Shown here: positions 18,449 through 30,196 of the stretch, piece by piece
Numbering within the stretch: position 1 is the stretch's first letter
How the letters are laid out: every line of letters starts with the position of its first letter
Origin: Phycisphaerales bacterium
GTDB taxonomy: Bacteria; Planctomycetota; Phycisphaerae; UBA1845
Reading direction: 5' to 3'
NCBI GenBank assembly: GCA_003597935.1
Contig: QZJT01000124.1
Location: 62,001-126,000, forward strand
DNA: 64,000 bases
Notes under the pieces: model-generated
The model's database searches: none
The model's input: the letters and a program-made list of their open reading frames with translations, nothing else
What the model was told of the DNA's origin: nothing
Position numbers and translations under genes: made by a program

Positions 18449-19105
18449 TCAACGGGCCAGACCGGCGGGTCGTCGCTCGGCTTGAAGCATAGGATCCAGC
18501 AACGTGCGCAGCGCCTGGCGCGCGCGATGGAGCCTCACCTTGACGGCGCCCTCGCTGATGCCAAGTCGCTCGGCCACTTCCTGTGTATCCAACTCCTCGA
18601 TGTCACGGAGCAGGATGACCGTTCGATAGGACTCCGGCAGTTCGTTGATGCGTTGGCGGACGGCCGCGCGGAGTTCAGCGGCTTCGGCACTCTCGGAAGG
18701 CGGAAGGTGCCACGCGGACACCGGGCGGCTGTGATGACCGGTCTGGTCGAACGTCGGCAAGAGCGGCTCGATCGACGTGACGGGCCTGCTGCGCTCGGCG
18801 CGGAGCTTCATCAGGCAGGCGTTGACGACTATGCGGTGAAGCCAGGTGCTGATCTTCGATTGGCCGGCGAAAGCGTGGATCGACCGGAAGGCCATCAGGA
18901 ACGCCTCCTGAACGGCGTCGGCGGCGTCCTGCTCGCAGCGCAGCAGGCGCCGCGCCACCGCCAGCATCGGGCCGGCGTGCTGGCGGACCAGGGTCTCGCA
19001 CGAACGCTCGTCGCCGGCCTTCAGCGCCGCGACGAAGGCCGTCTCATCCTGATCCGGGCAGAAGCCCAGGATCGCTGCACTCAGGCCGTCAGATGGCGCC
19101 GTCAT
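18449..19105 (-). CDS. ECF-type RNA polymerase sigma factor
   Basis: QDAADAVQEAFLMAFRSIHAFAGQSKISTWLHRIVVNACLMKLR and LPESYRTVILLRDIEELDTQEVAERLGISEGAVKVRLHRARQALR; ATG at 19105. Confidence 0.93.
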   Translation of the reverse strand: MTAPSDGLSAAILGFCPDQDETAFVAALKAGDERSCETLVRQHAGPMLAVARRLLRCEQDAADAVQEAFLMAFRSIHAFAGQSKISTWLHRIVVNACLMKLRAERSRPVTSIEPLLPTFDQTGHHSRPVSAWHLPPSESAEAAELRAAVRQRINELPESYRTVILLRDIEELDTQEVAERLGISEGAVKVRLHRARQALRTLLDPMLQAERRPAGLAR

Positions 19106-19524
19106 GGCGAGGTCTCCGTGCGCATCAGCTCTGCCAGAAAACTGGAGGTCTTGTGAATGCGGCAGCCCTGGCTCGTCAGCACGTGAAGGCAGTACAGACC
19201 GCGGGAGTCGACGAACCGCACGTCCGTCAGGTCGAGCCAGATCGCATCGGGCGGGGTTTCCTCCCGTGCGATCGCGCTCTTGAACTCGTCCACCCAGGGG
19301 CCCACCAGCTTGCCCTCCAACCGCAGCCATAGCCCGCCGTCCTTCTGTGTCCGCGTGATTCTGAGCAAGGTCGACTCCTTCGGTGTCGGCGAGGCAAGGG
19401 CAGGTGTCGTGCCGCGCGGCGGCGGTATAAGTGTCGCGCTTAAGCCTTTATCAAATATCGCTTTGTGTGCGATGGCGATATCCGCGGTGGGATCGGGCCA
19501 CGACGATTGCGATGCGCAGGCCAC
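19102..19524 (-). CDS. STAS-domain protein (anti-sigma factor antagonist-like); start probably internal near 19368
   Basis: LEGKLVGPWVDEFKSAIA...DAIWLDLTDVRFVDSRGLYCLHVLTSQGCRI; 4-bp overlap with sigma gene. Confidence 0.75.
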   Translation of the reverse strand: MACASQSSWPDPTADIAIAHKAIFDKGLSATLIPPPRGTTPALASPTPKESTLLRITRTQKDGGLWLRLEGKLVGPWVDEFKSAIAREETPPDAIWLDLTDVRFVDSRGLYCLHVLTSQGCRIHKTSSFLAELMRTETSP

Positions 19525-19539
19525 GGAGTTTCGTGGGGG

Positions 19540-21513
<1,974 letters not shown>

Positions 21514-21659
21514 GGGGACATGCCGATCCTTCGCCGTGGCCGGCTCGCAGGCGACGGAGACGAGGGGACGTTTGACTTTGACTTCGGCCCAAGCGAACGA
21601 CGGCCCATTCTAACAGGGCGATCCGCATGGTGGAAAGACCCGATGGCGGGCTGGCGGGC

Positions 21660-21900
21660 CGGGCCGGCGCGACAAAACCCGGCCCCGGGTGCGTGACACT
21701 TGCGGCGGGCGGCCTTTCGGTGTGGCACCGGCCTCTCGGTGTGGCACCGGCCTCTCGGTGTGGCACCGGCTTCCAGCCGGTGGCCGTGGTCTTCCAGGCC
21801 ACGCCAATCGTGGCTTCGCCGCGACCACCGGCAAGATGCCGGCGCCACACGCACAGCGGAGCACACTCTCAGTCTTGCCGCATCAGTCACGCACCCCCGG
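21660..21900 (+). repeat. Dispersed composite repeat copy 1
   Basis: GTGACACTTGCGGCGGGCGGCCTTTCGGTGTGGCACCGG...GGCTTCGCCGCGACCACCGGCAAGATGCCGGCGCCACACGCACAGCGGAGCACACTCTCAGTCTTGCCGCATCAGTCACGCACCC. Confidence 0.85.
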
Positions 21901-21991
21901 GGCCCCTTCCCCCGCCCATCGTGCGGCGAACCACGGGGCACGGTGATATAGTCGCCACCGCCCGCCGTGAACGCCGCGCGGCATCGCAGCC

Positions 21992-23836
21992 ATGCGGGCG
22001 CGATTCGTCCCGGAGACCCATCACGTGCCGTCCGCGCGCATGCCTCCATCGAGCGAACATCACCCATCGCCGCCCGCCGGCCAGGAGCGAACCTCCATCC
22101 CCCGGATCGCCTTCCTCGCGCTGGCGGGCGCGCTGATCGTCCACGGACTGCTCCAACGCGGCCGGCCGTGGTTGGTGGATGGGCCGCTCTGGGACTTGCA
22201 GGACTCCGGCCGGCTGAAGGACCTGATCCTGGCGCTGTGTCGGGTGGGTGTCATCGCCCTCCTGGGTTACGCCGTGCTCGGCGTCTGCGCAGCAGCGTCG
22301 CAGCGGGTTGCGGCGGGTCGCACTGGTTCGGTCGAGCGTGCCGGCGGCGCCGGCGTCGCCTGTAAGGCGTTCGGCCTGGCGCTGTTGGCCGTGTTGTTGG
22401 TGTCCGTCATGGCCTCAATCGCCCGCTGCGGACCGGGTCTGCGTCCCCCGAACGCGCTGGACCTTCTGCCTGCCGCAATCGGCGGCCTGCCGGGGTGCTG
22501 GATCGGCCTGGGCCTGTCGGGGGCACGAGGTCGGGTGCGGCGCGTCTTGATCCGCAGCGCCACGGCGTCACTGATAGGTGCAGCGCTGATCGCGGTCGCC
22601 GCAGGGTTAGCGATCGAATCGAAGCCGTTGCCGTTCGAGACGGCCAGGCTGACCTCCGACGAGCGTGTGCGGCTGACCAGGCTGATCCGCAGCCACAGCC
22701 CGCGGGTCATCCCGCCGGGGCGGACGGTCACGCTGACGCTGACCGGCCGCGACGTGAACCTGTTGCTGGCGTGGGGGCTGTCGCTCGGTTCCGAGGACCG
22801 CAAGGCCCGGGTGGAACTGGAGCAGAACGAAGCGCGGCTGCTTGCGTCGATTCGGCTGCCCGTCGGCGGCGCGTCGCCGAACTACCTCAACGCGACCGTG
22901 GGCGGCCGGGCGTCGATGGATGACGGCCGGTTGCGGCTGGACGTCACTGCGTTGCAGGTCGGCCGCGTTCGCGTGCCGCGCGTTCTGCTTTGGCTGCTGT
23001 CGCCGGGGCTGGCGGATCGGATCGCATCGGATCCGCGGCTGAAGCCCGCGCTGGATCAGATCGAGCGCGTCGAGATCGCGCCGACGCACCTGGCCGCCAC
23101 GTATGGCAAGATCGACATGCCGGAGGGGTTCCGCAACGACATCTTCGGCGAGGTCGGCCCGAACGAGCAGGTGGTGGCGGCGATGCGGGCGCAGTTCGAG
23201 CGGATCTCGCGCCTGGGCCGGCGCCTGCCGCCCCCGGACGAGCGATTCGCCACGTTCCTGCAGGCCGCGTTCCGGCTCGCGCACGAGCGTTCGGCCAGCG
23301 CCGATCCGGTCGTCGAGAACCGCGCGGCCGTCATCGCACTGGGCATCGCGCTCGGGCACGACGTGATCGGCGAGTTCGTCACCGGGATACCAGGCGAGAG
23401 CGTTCCGCCGCAGTCGCTGCGGCTGACCCGGATGGTTCCGCTGCGCGGCCGGGTCGACTGGAGCCGCCACTTCCTGGTCAGCGCCGCGTTGGCGGTGCTC
23501 TCGACGGAGGGCATCAGCTACGACATCGGGCTGCTCAAGGAAGAGTTGGATGCCGGCGGCGGCAGCGGCTTTTCCTTCGCGGACCTCGCCGCCGACAGGG
23601 CCGGCACGCGCTTCGGTCACGCCGCTACCCGCGACGAGGTGTCTGCGCGAGCCATGCAGCAGCGCCTGGCTGGCGGCTTCGACGTCGACGCGTTCGTGCC
23701 GGTCATGGCCGACCTGCCGGAGGGATTGCAGGACGACCGTCTGGAGGCGGAATACGGCGGGACGACGGGGCAGCGCTATCGGGCACTGCTGGCGGAGATC
23801 GACCGGCGAATCGAGGCGTGTGCAGGGTACAAGTAG
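21992..23836 (+). CDS. Hypothetical membrane protein
   Basis: 614-aa ORF with several N-terminal hydrophobic segments and long soluble region; no family recognised. Confidence 0.65.
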   Translation: MRARFVPETHHVPSARMPPSSEHHPSPPAGQERTSIPRIAFLALAGALIVHGLLQRGRPWLVDGPLWDLQDSGRLKDLILALCRVGVIALLGYAVLGVCAAASQRVAAGRTGSVERAGGAGVACKAFGLALLAVLLVSVMASIARCGPGLRPPNALDLLPAAIGGLPGCWIGLGLSGARGRVRRVLIRSATASLIGAALIAVAAGLAIESKPLPFETARLTSDERVRLTRLIRSHSPRVIPPGRTVTLTLTGRDVNLLLAWGLSLGSEDRKARVELEQNEARLLASIRLPVGGASPNYLNATVGGRASMDDGRLRLDVTALQVGRVRVPRVLLWLLSPGLADRIASDPRLKPALDQIERVEIAPTHLAATYGKIDMPEGFRNDIFGEVGPNEQVVAAMRAQFERISRLGRRLPPPDERFATFLQAAFRLAHERSASADPVVENRAAVIALGIALGHDVIGEFVTGIPGESVPPQSLRLTRMVPLRGRVDWSRHFLVSAALAVLSTEGISYDIGLLKEELDAGGGSGFSFADLAADRAGTRFGHAATRDEVSARAMQQRLAGGFDVDAFVPVMADLPEGLQDDRLEAEYGGTTGQRYRALLAEIDRRIEACAGYK

Positions 23837-23873
23837 AGACCGGCTCGCGCGACGATGACCGGTCGCACAGTTG

Positions 23874-26345
23874 CTACGAGCACGCGTCCTCATGCGACGG
23901 ACCCGCCGTCTCCAGGGCGGCGGTCACCGTGTTCTGGGTGAGGATCACCGGTAACACCTGCACGTTGTCCGGGGCGCAGGCGGGTACGATGATGTTCAGC
24001 GGCACCGCGGAGCGATGGTATCGCTTGAGGTCTTCTTCGATCGCCGGGTCGGGGTTGGTGAAGTCCGCCTTGATCGGCACTACGCCGAGCCTGGCCATCC
24101 GTTCGCGCACCGCCACGGTCTCCAGCACCGTCTTCTTGTTGGTCTGGCACGTCAGGCACCAGGTGGCGGTGTAGTCGACGTAGACGGTGTATCCCTGTCG
24201 CGACAGGGCTTCTGCCTTGCCCGGTTCGTAGGGCTGCCACGGGATCCCATCGTCCCAGTTCAGGCGGTTGTACTCGGCCACCACCCCCCTTGAACCCGCT
24301 CGACGCGCCGCCACCGCCTCCTGCGGGTCGAACATGTAGCGGTAACAGAAAAACCAGCCCCCCACGGCGACGGCCACGGCTACCAACCAGGTCGCGAACT
24401 GGGCGCCGGACCGCCAGTTGACGTCGATCTTGCCGACCAGCCAGCACGCCAGTCCCAGAAACGCAAGGAACGCCACCGTCCACACCACGCCGCCCTCATA
24501 CCACTGGTGGGACAGCACCCACAACAGCCACACGGCCGTGCCGATCAGGAGGAACCCCATCGCCTGTTTGAACGTGATCATCCAGTTGCCGGGGCGCGGC
24601 AGATAACGCATCCATCCGGGCGCAGCGGACAGCACCAGATAGGGAAGCGCCATTCCCAACCCGGCGGCTGTGAAGACAACGAAGGCCACCGAGCGGGGTT
24701 GCGAGGCCGCCCAGGCCAACGCCCCGCCCAGCAGCGGCGCCGTGCAGGCCGTGCCGAGGATGGTGGCCAGCAGGCCCTTGAGGAAAGCACCGGTGTATCC
24801 TTCCCGCTCGGCGGCGCCCGCCAGGGACGTGGTCGCCACGCCGGGCAGGTTGATCTCGAAAACGCCGAACAGGCTCAGCCCGAACACGAACATCACGGCC
24901 GTCAGCGCCACGACGACGTGGGGATTCTGCAGCGGCAGGTTCCCGCCCAGGACGGAAATCGCGCCGAAGCCCCAGAACCACACCATGATCCCCGCGCAGA
25001 ACGCCAGCCCCAGCCTCAGCACACGGCTGCGATCTTCTCCCGCTTGCTGGACGAAACTGAGTACCTTGATCGAAATCACCGGCAGCACGCAGGGCATGAC
25101 GTTGAGGATTAGCCCTCCCAGGAACCCGAACAGCAGATAGATCCCGATGCCGCCGATGCCGTCCGGGTCGACCGGTGGAGGGATCGCCGAGCCGGACTGC
25201 GTCGAACCGGCAGGGGTGAGGAGGTCAACCGTCGCGGAGGGTGCTTCCGCCGCGGACTCCACCGCCGCCTCCACGGCAGCGTCCGTCGCCATCGGTTCGA
25301 CCGGCGCCGTGGTGGCGCGGGGGTCTTCGCCAGTGACGGCGCCCAAGTCCGCGGTCTTCGACGCCAAGGTCGCCTCGAACGTCACCGACTCGGGTGGATA
25401 GCACTGGCCACCATCGGTACACGCCTGCATGCGGAAGATCCCCGCCAGTCGCAGGGGCGATTCCAGATCGGTGGATTCCACCGTCGCGGGAATGCGGATC
25501 GGGATTTCGCCCGAGAATTCGCTGACCTTGCCCAGGAACCTGGCCTCGCGGATCTGCGGGTGCGGGTAGACCGGGTCGAAAAACCGGATGCCGTCGGTCC
25601 GTTCGAGAAACGTGTCGGCCGCGATGTACCACTCTTCAGTCGGCTGGTGGCTCTGGATGTGCAGTCCTTTGGGAACGGACACGGTGACGACGAAGTCGAA
25701 GGCCGCGCCCTTTTCCGGGCGGAAGCCGACGACTTCCGCGGCAACCTTCACGCCCCGTTGCGATCGGGCCAGCGGCATGGCCCGCTGTGCCCGTCTGAAC
25801 ACGTCCTCGTGGGCGGGCTTGGGCTTGCTGCCCGGCGCTGCGACCGGAATCTCAAGGGACAGTGTTTTCTCTTCGAGGTAGCAAGTCGTGTTGCAGATCA
25901 GCCAGTCCAGCCTGGCCGTGATCGAGACGGTGTCGGATGCGATGGCGGCAGGAGGCGCGATCGTCGCCAGCAGCGTGGGCGCGCCGTCCAGAACGAAAGT
26001 CGTGATGTCGCCCTCGGCGACGTGCCGTCGCGGCGGGGGAAAACGAAGGGGTCCGGCGGTGAACCCGTCCGGCAATTCCCAGGTCACGTACGGACGCCGT
26101 CCACTCTGGCCGGGGTTGATCCAGTAGATGTGGTAGTCCTCGTCCAGGTCGAACGCGATCGCGACGTCGAACGGCTTCCCCGGGACGACGGATGCGACGT
26201 CGGCGTACAGGGTCGGGCGGCCGTGCGGACCGGCCTTATCGGGTGCGGCCGTCTGGGCGGCCTCGGCGCACGGGGGCAGACCCCACAGCGGGCACAGGGT
26301 CAGCATCAGCGTCCCAAGACGGCGAGATAGACCATTCACGGACAT
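23874..26345 (-). CDS. dsbD: Thiol:disulfide interchange protein DsbD (DsbD-alpha-like, CcdA-like TM, thioredoxin C-term)
   Basis: YLLFGFLGGLILNVMPCVLPVISIKVLSFVQQAGEDR; GTACTAPLLGGALAWA; C-terminal TATWCLTCQTNKKTVLE. Confidence 0.92.
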   Translation of the reverse strand: MSVNGLSRRLGTLMLTLCPLWGLPPCAEAAQTAAPDKAGPHGRPTLYADVASVVPGKPFDVAIAFDLDEDYHIYWINPGQSGRRPYVTWELPDGFTAGPLRFPPPRRHVAEGDITTFVLDGAPTLLATIAPPAAIASDTVSITARLDWLICNTTCYLEEKTLSLEIPVAAPGSKPKPAHEDVFRRAQRAMPLARSQRGVKVAAEVVGFRPEKGAAFDFVVTVSVPKGLHIQSHQPTEEWYIAADTFLERTDGIRFFDPVYPHPQIREARFLGKVSEFSGEIPIRIPATVESTDLESPLRLAGIFRMQACTDGGQCYPPESVTFEATLASKTADLGAVTGEDPRATTAPVEPMATDAAVEAAVESAAEAPSATVDLLTPAGSTQSGSAIPPPVDPDGIGGIGIYLLFGFLGGLILNVMPCVLPVISIKVLSFVQQAGEDRSRVLRLGLAFCAGIMVWFWGFGAISVLGGNLPLQNPHVVVALTAVMFVFGLSLFGVFEINLPGVATTSLAGAAEREGYTGAFLKGLLATILGTACTAPLLGGALAWAASQPRSVAFVVFTAAGLGMALPYLVLSAAPGWMRYLPRPGNWMITFKQAMGFLLIGTAVWLLWVLSHQWYEGGVVWTVAFLAFLGLACWLVGKIDVNWRSGAQFATWLVAVAVAVGGWFFCYRYMFDPQEAVAARRAGSRGVVAEYNRLNWDDGIPWQPYEPGKAEALSRQGYTVYVDYTATWCLTCQTNKKTVLETVAVRERMARLGVVPIKADFTNPDPAIEEDLKRYHRSAVPLNIIVPACAPDNVQVLPVILTQNTVTAALETAGPSHEDACS

Positions 26346-26483
26346 GTACTCTCCACACTGCGGTCGCGCCTGATTCGCACTGCGACGGATTCGGCCCGCA
26401 CCCCTGCCGGTAGGCAGCCATCCCTCATTGTAGAATGAAACCCCTAGATTCCCACGCGTTCCACGATTCCACGGTTCTAGGGC

Positions 26484-26698
26484 CTCAGAGCCCCGCCTTT
26501 CAAGGCGGGGTCCGGCCGGATTCCCGCCTCGACGGTTTCTGACGTTTCAGCACCTCTCCTCTCAGCGCTTCGCCTCTCTCAGCGCTTCGCCTCTCTCAGC
26601 GCTTCGCCTCTCCGATCTCCGTCTGTCAGAGCCCTGCCTGTCAGAGCCCTGCCTGTCAGAGCCCCGCCTGTCAGAGCCCCGCCTTTCAAGGCGGGCGG
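26484..26698. repeat. Family C repeat plus two tandem micro-arrays (17 bp x3; 15 bp x4)
   Basis: CAGAGCCCCGCCTTTCAAGGCGGGG; CTCAGCGCTTCGCCTCT x3 at 26561-26611; CTGTCAGAGCCCYGC x4 at 26623-26682. Confidence 0.93.
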
Positions 26699-26870
26699 AT
26701 CCCAAGTCGCCGCTCCCTCCGTATTGATGCCCGCGACCGTGCGTCCATTGCACTCCTGCGGTTTCGACCCGAGGGTTCCTGCCGCGCTCCTCTCCGGCGA
26801 CGGGCCGGGCTGGCCCCCAGGCGGTCGGATTCTCGCCATCGGCTGCTTTCGTATCGGTCCGGACCGCAGC

Positions 26871-26898
26871 TTGACACCGGCTTGGGACCCAGTATACT
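26871..26898 (+). promoter_or_regulatory. Candidate sigma70-type promoter
   Basis: TTGACA (26871-26876) - 16 bp - TATACT (26893-26898). Confidence 0.55.
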
Positions 26899-27499
26899 CA
26901 CCGGGCTGGGAAGCCGCTCAGCGGGGGCGGCAACCATCTATGGATACGGAGCTTATCGTCTGGCGCGTTGATTGCTAGTCAACCGGTCGGACGGACGCGA
27001 TGCCCGGAGCGCATTGCAGAGACGTGCTCGCCGACATCAGTGGTTTGCGGGCCGTGGCGGGACTGTTCTCGATGACATCGACTCCGGTGCTGCCGGGGTT
27101 GATTCGGTGGTTGCAGGATTGATGGGCCGCCGTCACGGCGGCGGTCGGGTCAACAGGGGCTGAGGGTCGCACAATTGGTTCACTCGTGTACTGTCCGTCG
27201 CACACACTCGGATGTCGACGTCCCGGCGGGCGCGGCAGGGTGGGTCTCCGACATCGCCCGGACGGGTTTGACGCCCGAACACCGGCTTGGGTCTGTCCAG
27301 GCGAGTTGATCGCGGCGTCCGTAGAACCATTGTGTCAGGCCTGTCGACGCCGGCGTCGCCGCCGGATCCCGCGCGGCGCCTGACTGGCGGCTCTCGCCTC
27401 GGCCACACATCAGCACTCCCGTCACGCACTCCTCTGCGGCCTGCCGGCGCCGTCTCGACTGCGACGCGCCCGCGATACGGCCGGACTTGGACATAAAGG

Positions 27500-29098
27500 G
27501 TGGGTCGAATGATGGGGTTCGACGTTCTGGCAGAGAGCACGGCCGCGGTGACCACCGGCGTGGCGTTCCTGGCGTTCGCCCTCGGCGCGTCCGCGATGTA
27601 CGCGGTCCTGCACTACCTCGGAAAGCTGCAGATCGCCGCCGCCCAGGCGAAGGCCGAGGCCATCGTCGCCGAAGCGAAGGCGGACGCGGAGCAGATCCGC
27701 AAGACCGCGGAGGTCGACGCGCGCGACGAGTTCATCAAGAAGATGGACGAGTTCGAGAAGGAGTCCGCCGATACCCGCCGCGAACTGAAGGAAATCGAGA
27801 AGCGCCTCGCCAAGCGCGAGGACAACTTCGAGGCCAAGCTGGATACGCTGGTGGCCAAGGAAAAGAAGCTCGACCAGCGGCAGCAGCAGGTCGACGAGCG
27901 GGCCGCCGCGCTCAAGAAACTGCACGAGGAGGCGGATACGCTGCTCGTCAAGCGGCGGGAGGAACTCCAGCGCATCAGCGGCATGTCGGCCGAGCAGGGG
28001 CGCGAACTGCTGCTGAGCCAGCTCAAGACGGAACTCGAGCAGGAAAGCGCCCAGTTGGTTGCGGAGTCGGTCGCCGAGGCCAAGGAGGAGGCCAAGACCA
28101 AATCGCGCGACATCATCCTGACCGCCATCCAGCGCTATGCCGCCGAGCACACGTCGGAAGGCACCGTCTCCACCGTCACCATCCCCTCCGACGACATGAA
28201 GGGCCGCGTCATCGGCCGGGAGGGCCGCAACATCCGCGCCTTCGAGAAAGTCACCGGCGTGGACGTGATCGTCGATGACACCCCGGGCGTGGTGGTGGTC
28301 AGTTCGTTCGACCCGGTCCGCCGCGAGAAGGCCCGCGCCTCGCTGGAGCGGCTCATTCAGGACGGCCGCATCCACCCCGGTCGCATCGAAGAGGTCTTCA
28401 ACGAGGTCACCCGCGAGGTGGACCAGGACATCATCGACTCGGGCAAGGCGGCCGCCATGGAGGCGCACGTCGGCGGCCTCCATCGCAAGCTCATCGACTT
28501 GATGGGCCGCCTCAAATGGCGCACCAGCTACGGCCAGAACGTGCTGCGGCACAGCATCGAGGTCGCCTTCCTGTGCCAGGCGATCGCCGATGAACTCGGG
28601 CTGGATGGGCGCCTCGCCCGCCGGTGCGGCTTCCTGCACGACGTCGGCAAGGCGGTGGACCATGAAATCGAAGGGGGCCATCCGAAGATCGGCGCCGACA
28701 TCTGCCGCCGGCTTCGCGAGCGGCCCGAGGTGCTCAACGCCATCGAGGGCCACCACGGCGACGTCGAGTCCACGTCGCCCTATACGCCGATCGTCATGGC
28801 GGCCGATGCCATCAGCGCGGCCCGGCCCGGGGGACGCCGCGAGTCGCTGGAACGCTACATCCAGCGGCTGCGGCAGTTCGAGGAGATCGCCACCGCCCAC
28901 AACGGCGTCAAGGAGGCGTACGCGATCCAGGCCGGGCGCGAGGTCCGCGTCATCGTGGACGCCAAAAAGGTGGACGACGCGCTGGCCGCCAAGCTGGCGC
29001 GCGACATCGCCGTGCAGGTGGAGTCGGAGATGACCTACCCGGGCGAGATCAAGGTGACCGTGCTGCGGGAAGTGCGGGCGGTCGAATTCGCGAAGTAG
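27500..29098 (+). CDS. rny: Ribonuclease Y (alternative ATG at 27509)
   Basis: N-terminal TM, long coiled coil, KH ([44 protein letters not shown]) and HD domain ([20 protein letters not shown]...[13 protein letters not shown]). Confidence 0.96.
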   Translation: MGRMMGFDVLAESTAAVTTGVAFLAFALGASAMYAVLHYLGKLQIAAAQAKAEAIVAEAKADAEQIRKTAEVDARDEFIKKMDEFEKESADTRRELKEIEKRLAKREDNFEAKLDTLVAKEKKLDQRQQQVDERAAALKKLHEEADTLLVKRREELQRISGMSAEQGRELLLSQLKTELEQESAQLVAESVAEAKEEAKTKSRDIILTAIQRYAAEHTSEGTVSTVTIPSDDMKGRVIGREGRNIRAFEKVTGVDVIVDDTPGVVVVSSFDPVRREKARASLERLIQDGRIHPGRIEEVFNEVTREVDQDIIDSGKAAAMEAHVGGLHRKLIDLMGRLKWRTSYGQNVLRHSIEVAFLCQAIADELGLDGRLARRCGFLHDVGKAVDHEIEGGHPKIGADICRRLRERPEVLNAIEGHHGDVESTSPYTPIVMAADAISAARPGGRRESLERYIQRLRQFEEIATAHNGVKEAYAIQAGREVRVIVDAKKVDDALAAKLARDIAVQVESEMTYPGEIKVTVLREVRAVEFAK

Positions 29099-29106
29099 AC
29101 TTGCTG

Positions 29107-29287
29107 TGTGTGGCACCGGTCCGGTGTGGCACCGGTCCGGTGTGGCACCGGTTTTCAACCGGTGATTCTGTGTGTGGCACCGGCTTCCAGCCGGTGTTCC
29201 GCCCGGCATGAATGCCGGGGCTCTGAGTGTGGCACCGGCTTGCAGCCGGTGATTCAGTGTGTGGCGCCGGCTTTCAACCGGTATCGC
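29107..29287. repeat. Mixed family B/C palindromic repeat cluster between rny and ymdB
   Basis: GTGTGGCACCGGTCCG x2, GTGTGGCACCGGTTTTCAACCGGTG, GTGTGGCACCGGCTTCCAGCCGGTG, CCGGCATGAATGCCGGGGCTCTGA, GTGTGGCACCGGCTTGCAGCCGGTG. Confidence 0.92.
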
Positions 29288-29319
29288 TTCAGAGGGGTTC
29301 CCGGAAGGTCCAATCCCGC

Positions 29320-30123
29320 ATGACTCTGCGAATCCTGTGCGTGGGCGACGTTGTGGGGCAACCGGGTCGCCGCGCCCTGCGCCATGGTCTGGAAGAGATC
29401 GCAAACTCGCGTGCCGTCGACTGCGCCATCGTCAACGTCGAGAACGCCGCCGGCGGATCCGGCCTGACGGCCCAACTGTACGACAAGTTTCGCAACATGG
29501 GCGCTCACGTCTTAACGCTGGGCGATCACGTCTACCGCCGCAAGGAGATCATCCCGATTCTGGAGCGGTCGGACTGCGCCGTGCGGCCGGCAAACCTCCC
29601 CAAGGACGCTCCCGGAAAGGAGTTCGCGGTCTACCGCACCCGCAGCGGGCACGCCATCGCCGTGATCTCCGTCCTGGGCCGGCTTTTCATGAAGCAGCCG
29701 CTCGACTGCCCGTTCCGCACCGTCGATCGCGTGCTCGGCCTGCTGCCGCCGGACGTGCGGGTGGTCGTCGTGGACGTACACGCCGAGGCCACCAGCGAGA
29801 AGGTGGCGATGGGCTGGCACCTGGACGGGCGGGTCAGCGTCGTCTTCGGCACCCACACCCACGTCCCCACCGCCGACGAGCGGGTGCTGCCGCGCGGGAC
29901 GGCCTACGTCACCGACGTGGGCATGACCGGCCCCTACGACTCCGTCCTGGGCCGCCGCACCGACCGGGTGCTCTCAGCGATGATTACCGGTGTGCCCATC
30001 TCGTTCGACGTCGCCACGCAGGACGCCCGCATGAGCGGCATCATCGCCGAAGTGGACCCCCGCAACGGCAAGGCGCTCGCCATCGAGCGCGTCCACGTCC
30101 GCGTGGCGGACGCCCCGGAGTAA
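29320..30123 (+). CDS. ymdB: YmdB-family metallophosphoesterase (TIGR00282-like)
   Basis: LRILCVGDVVGQPGRRALRHGLEEIANSRAVDCAIVNVENAAGGSGLT...FRNMGAHVLTLGDHVYRRKEI; located after rny. Confidence 0.92.
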   Translation: MTLRILCVGDVVGQPGRRALRHGLEEIANSRAVDCAIVNVENAAGGSGLTAQLYDKFRNMGAHVLTLGDHVYRRKEIIPILERSDCAVRPANLPKDAPGKEFAVYRTRSGHAIAVISVLGRLFMKQPLDCPFRTVDRVLGLLPPDVRVVVVDVHAEATSEKVAMGWHLDGRVSVVFGTHTHVPTADERVLPRGTAYVTDVGMTGPYDSVLGRRTDRVLSAMITGVPISFDVATQDARMSGIIAEVDPRNGKALAIERVHVRVADAPE

Positions 30124-30196
30124 ACGTGCACTCACGGGAGAGCGATGTACCGACATCGGCGTCGCGCGTGTCGCCGCCGCACGTGTTGCACGCGGA

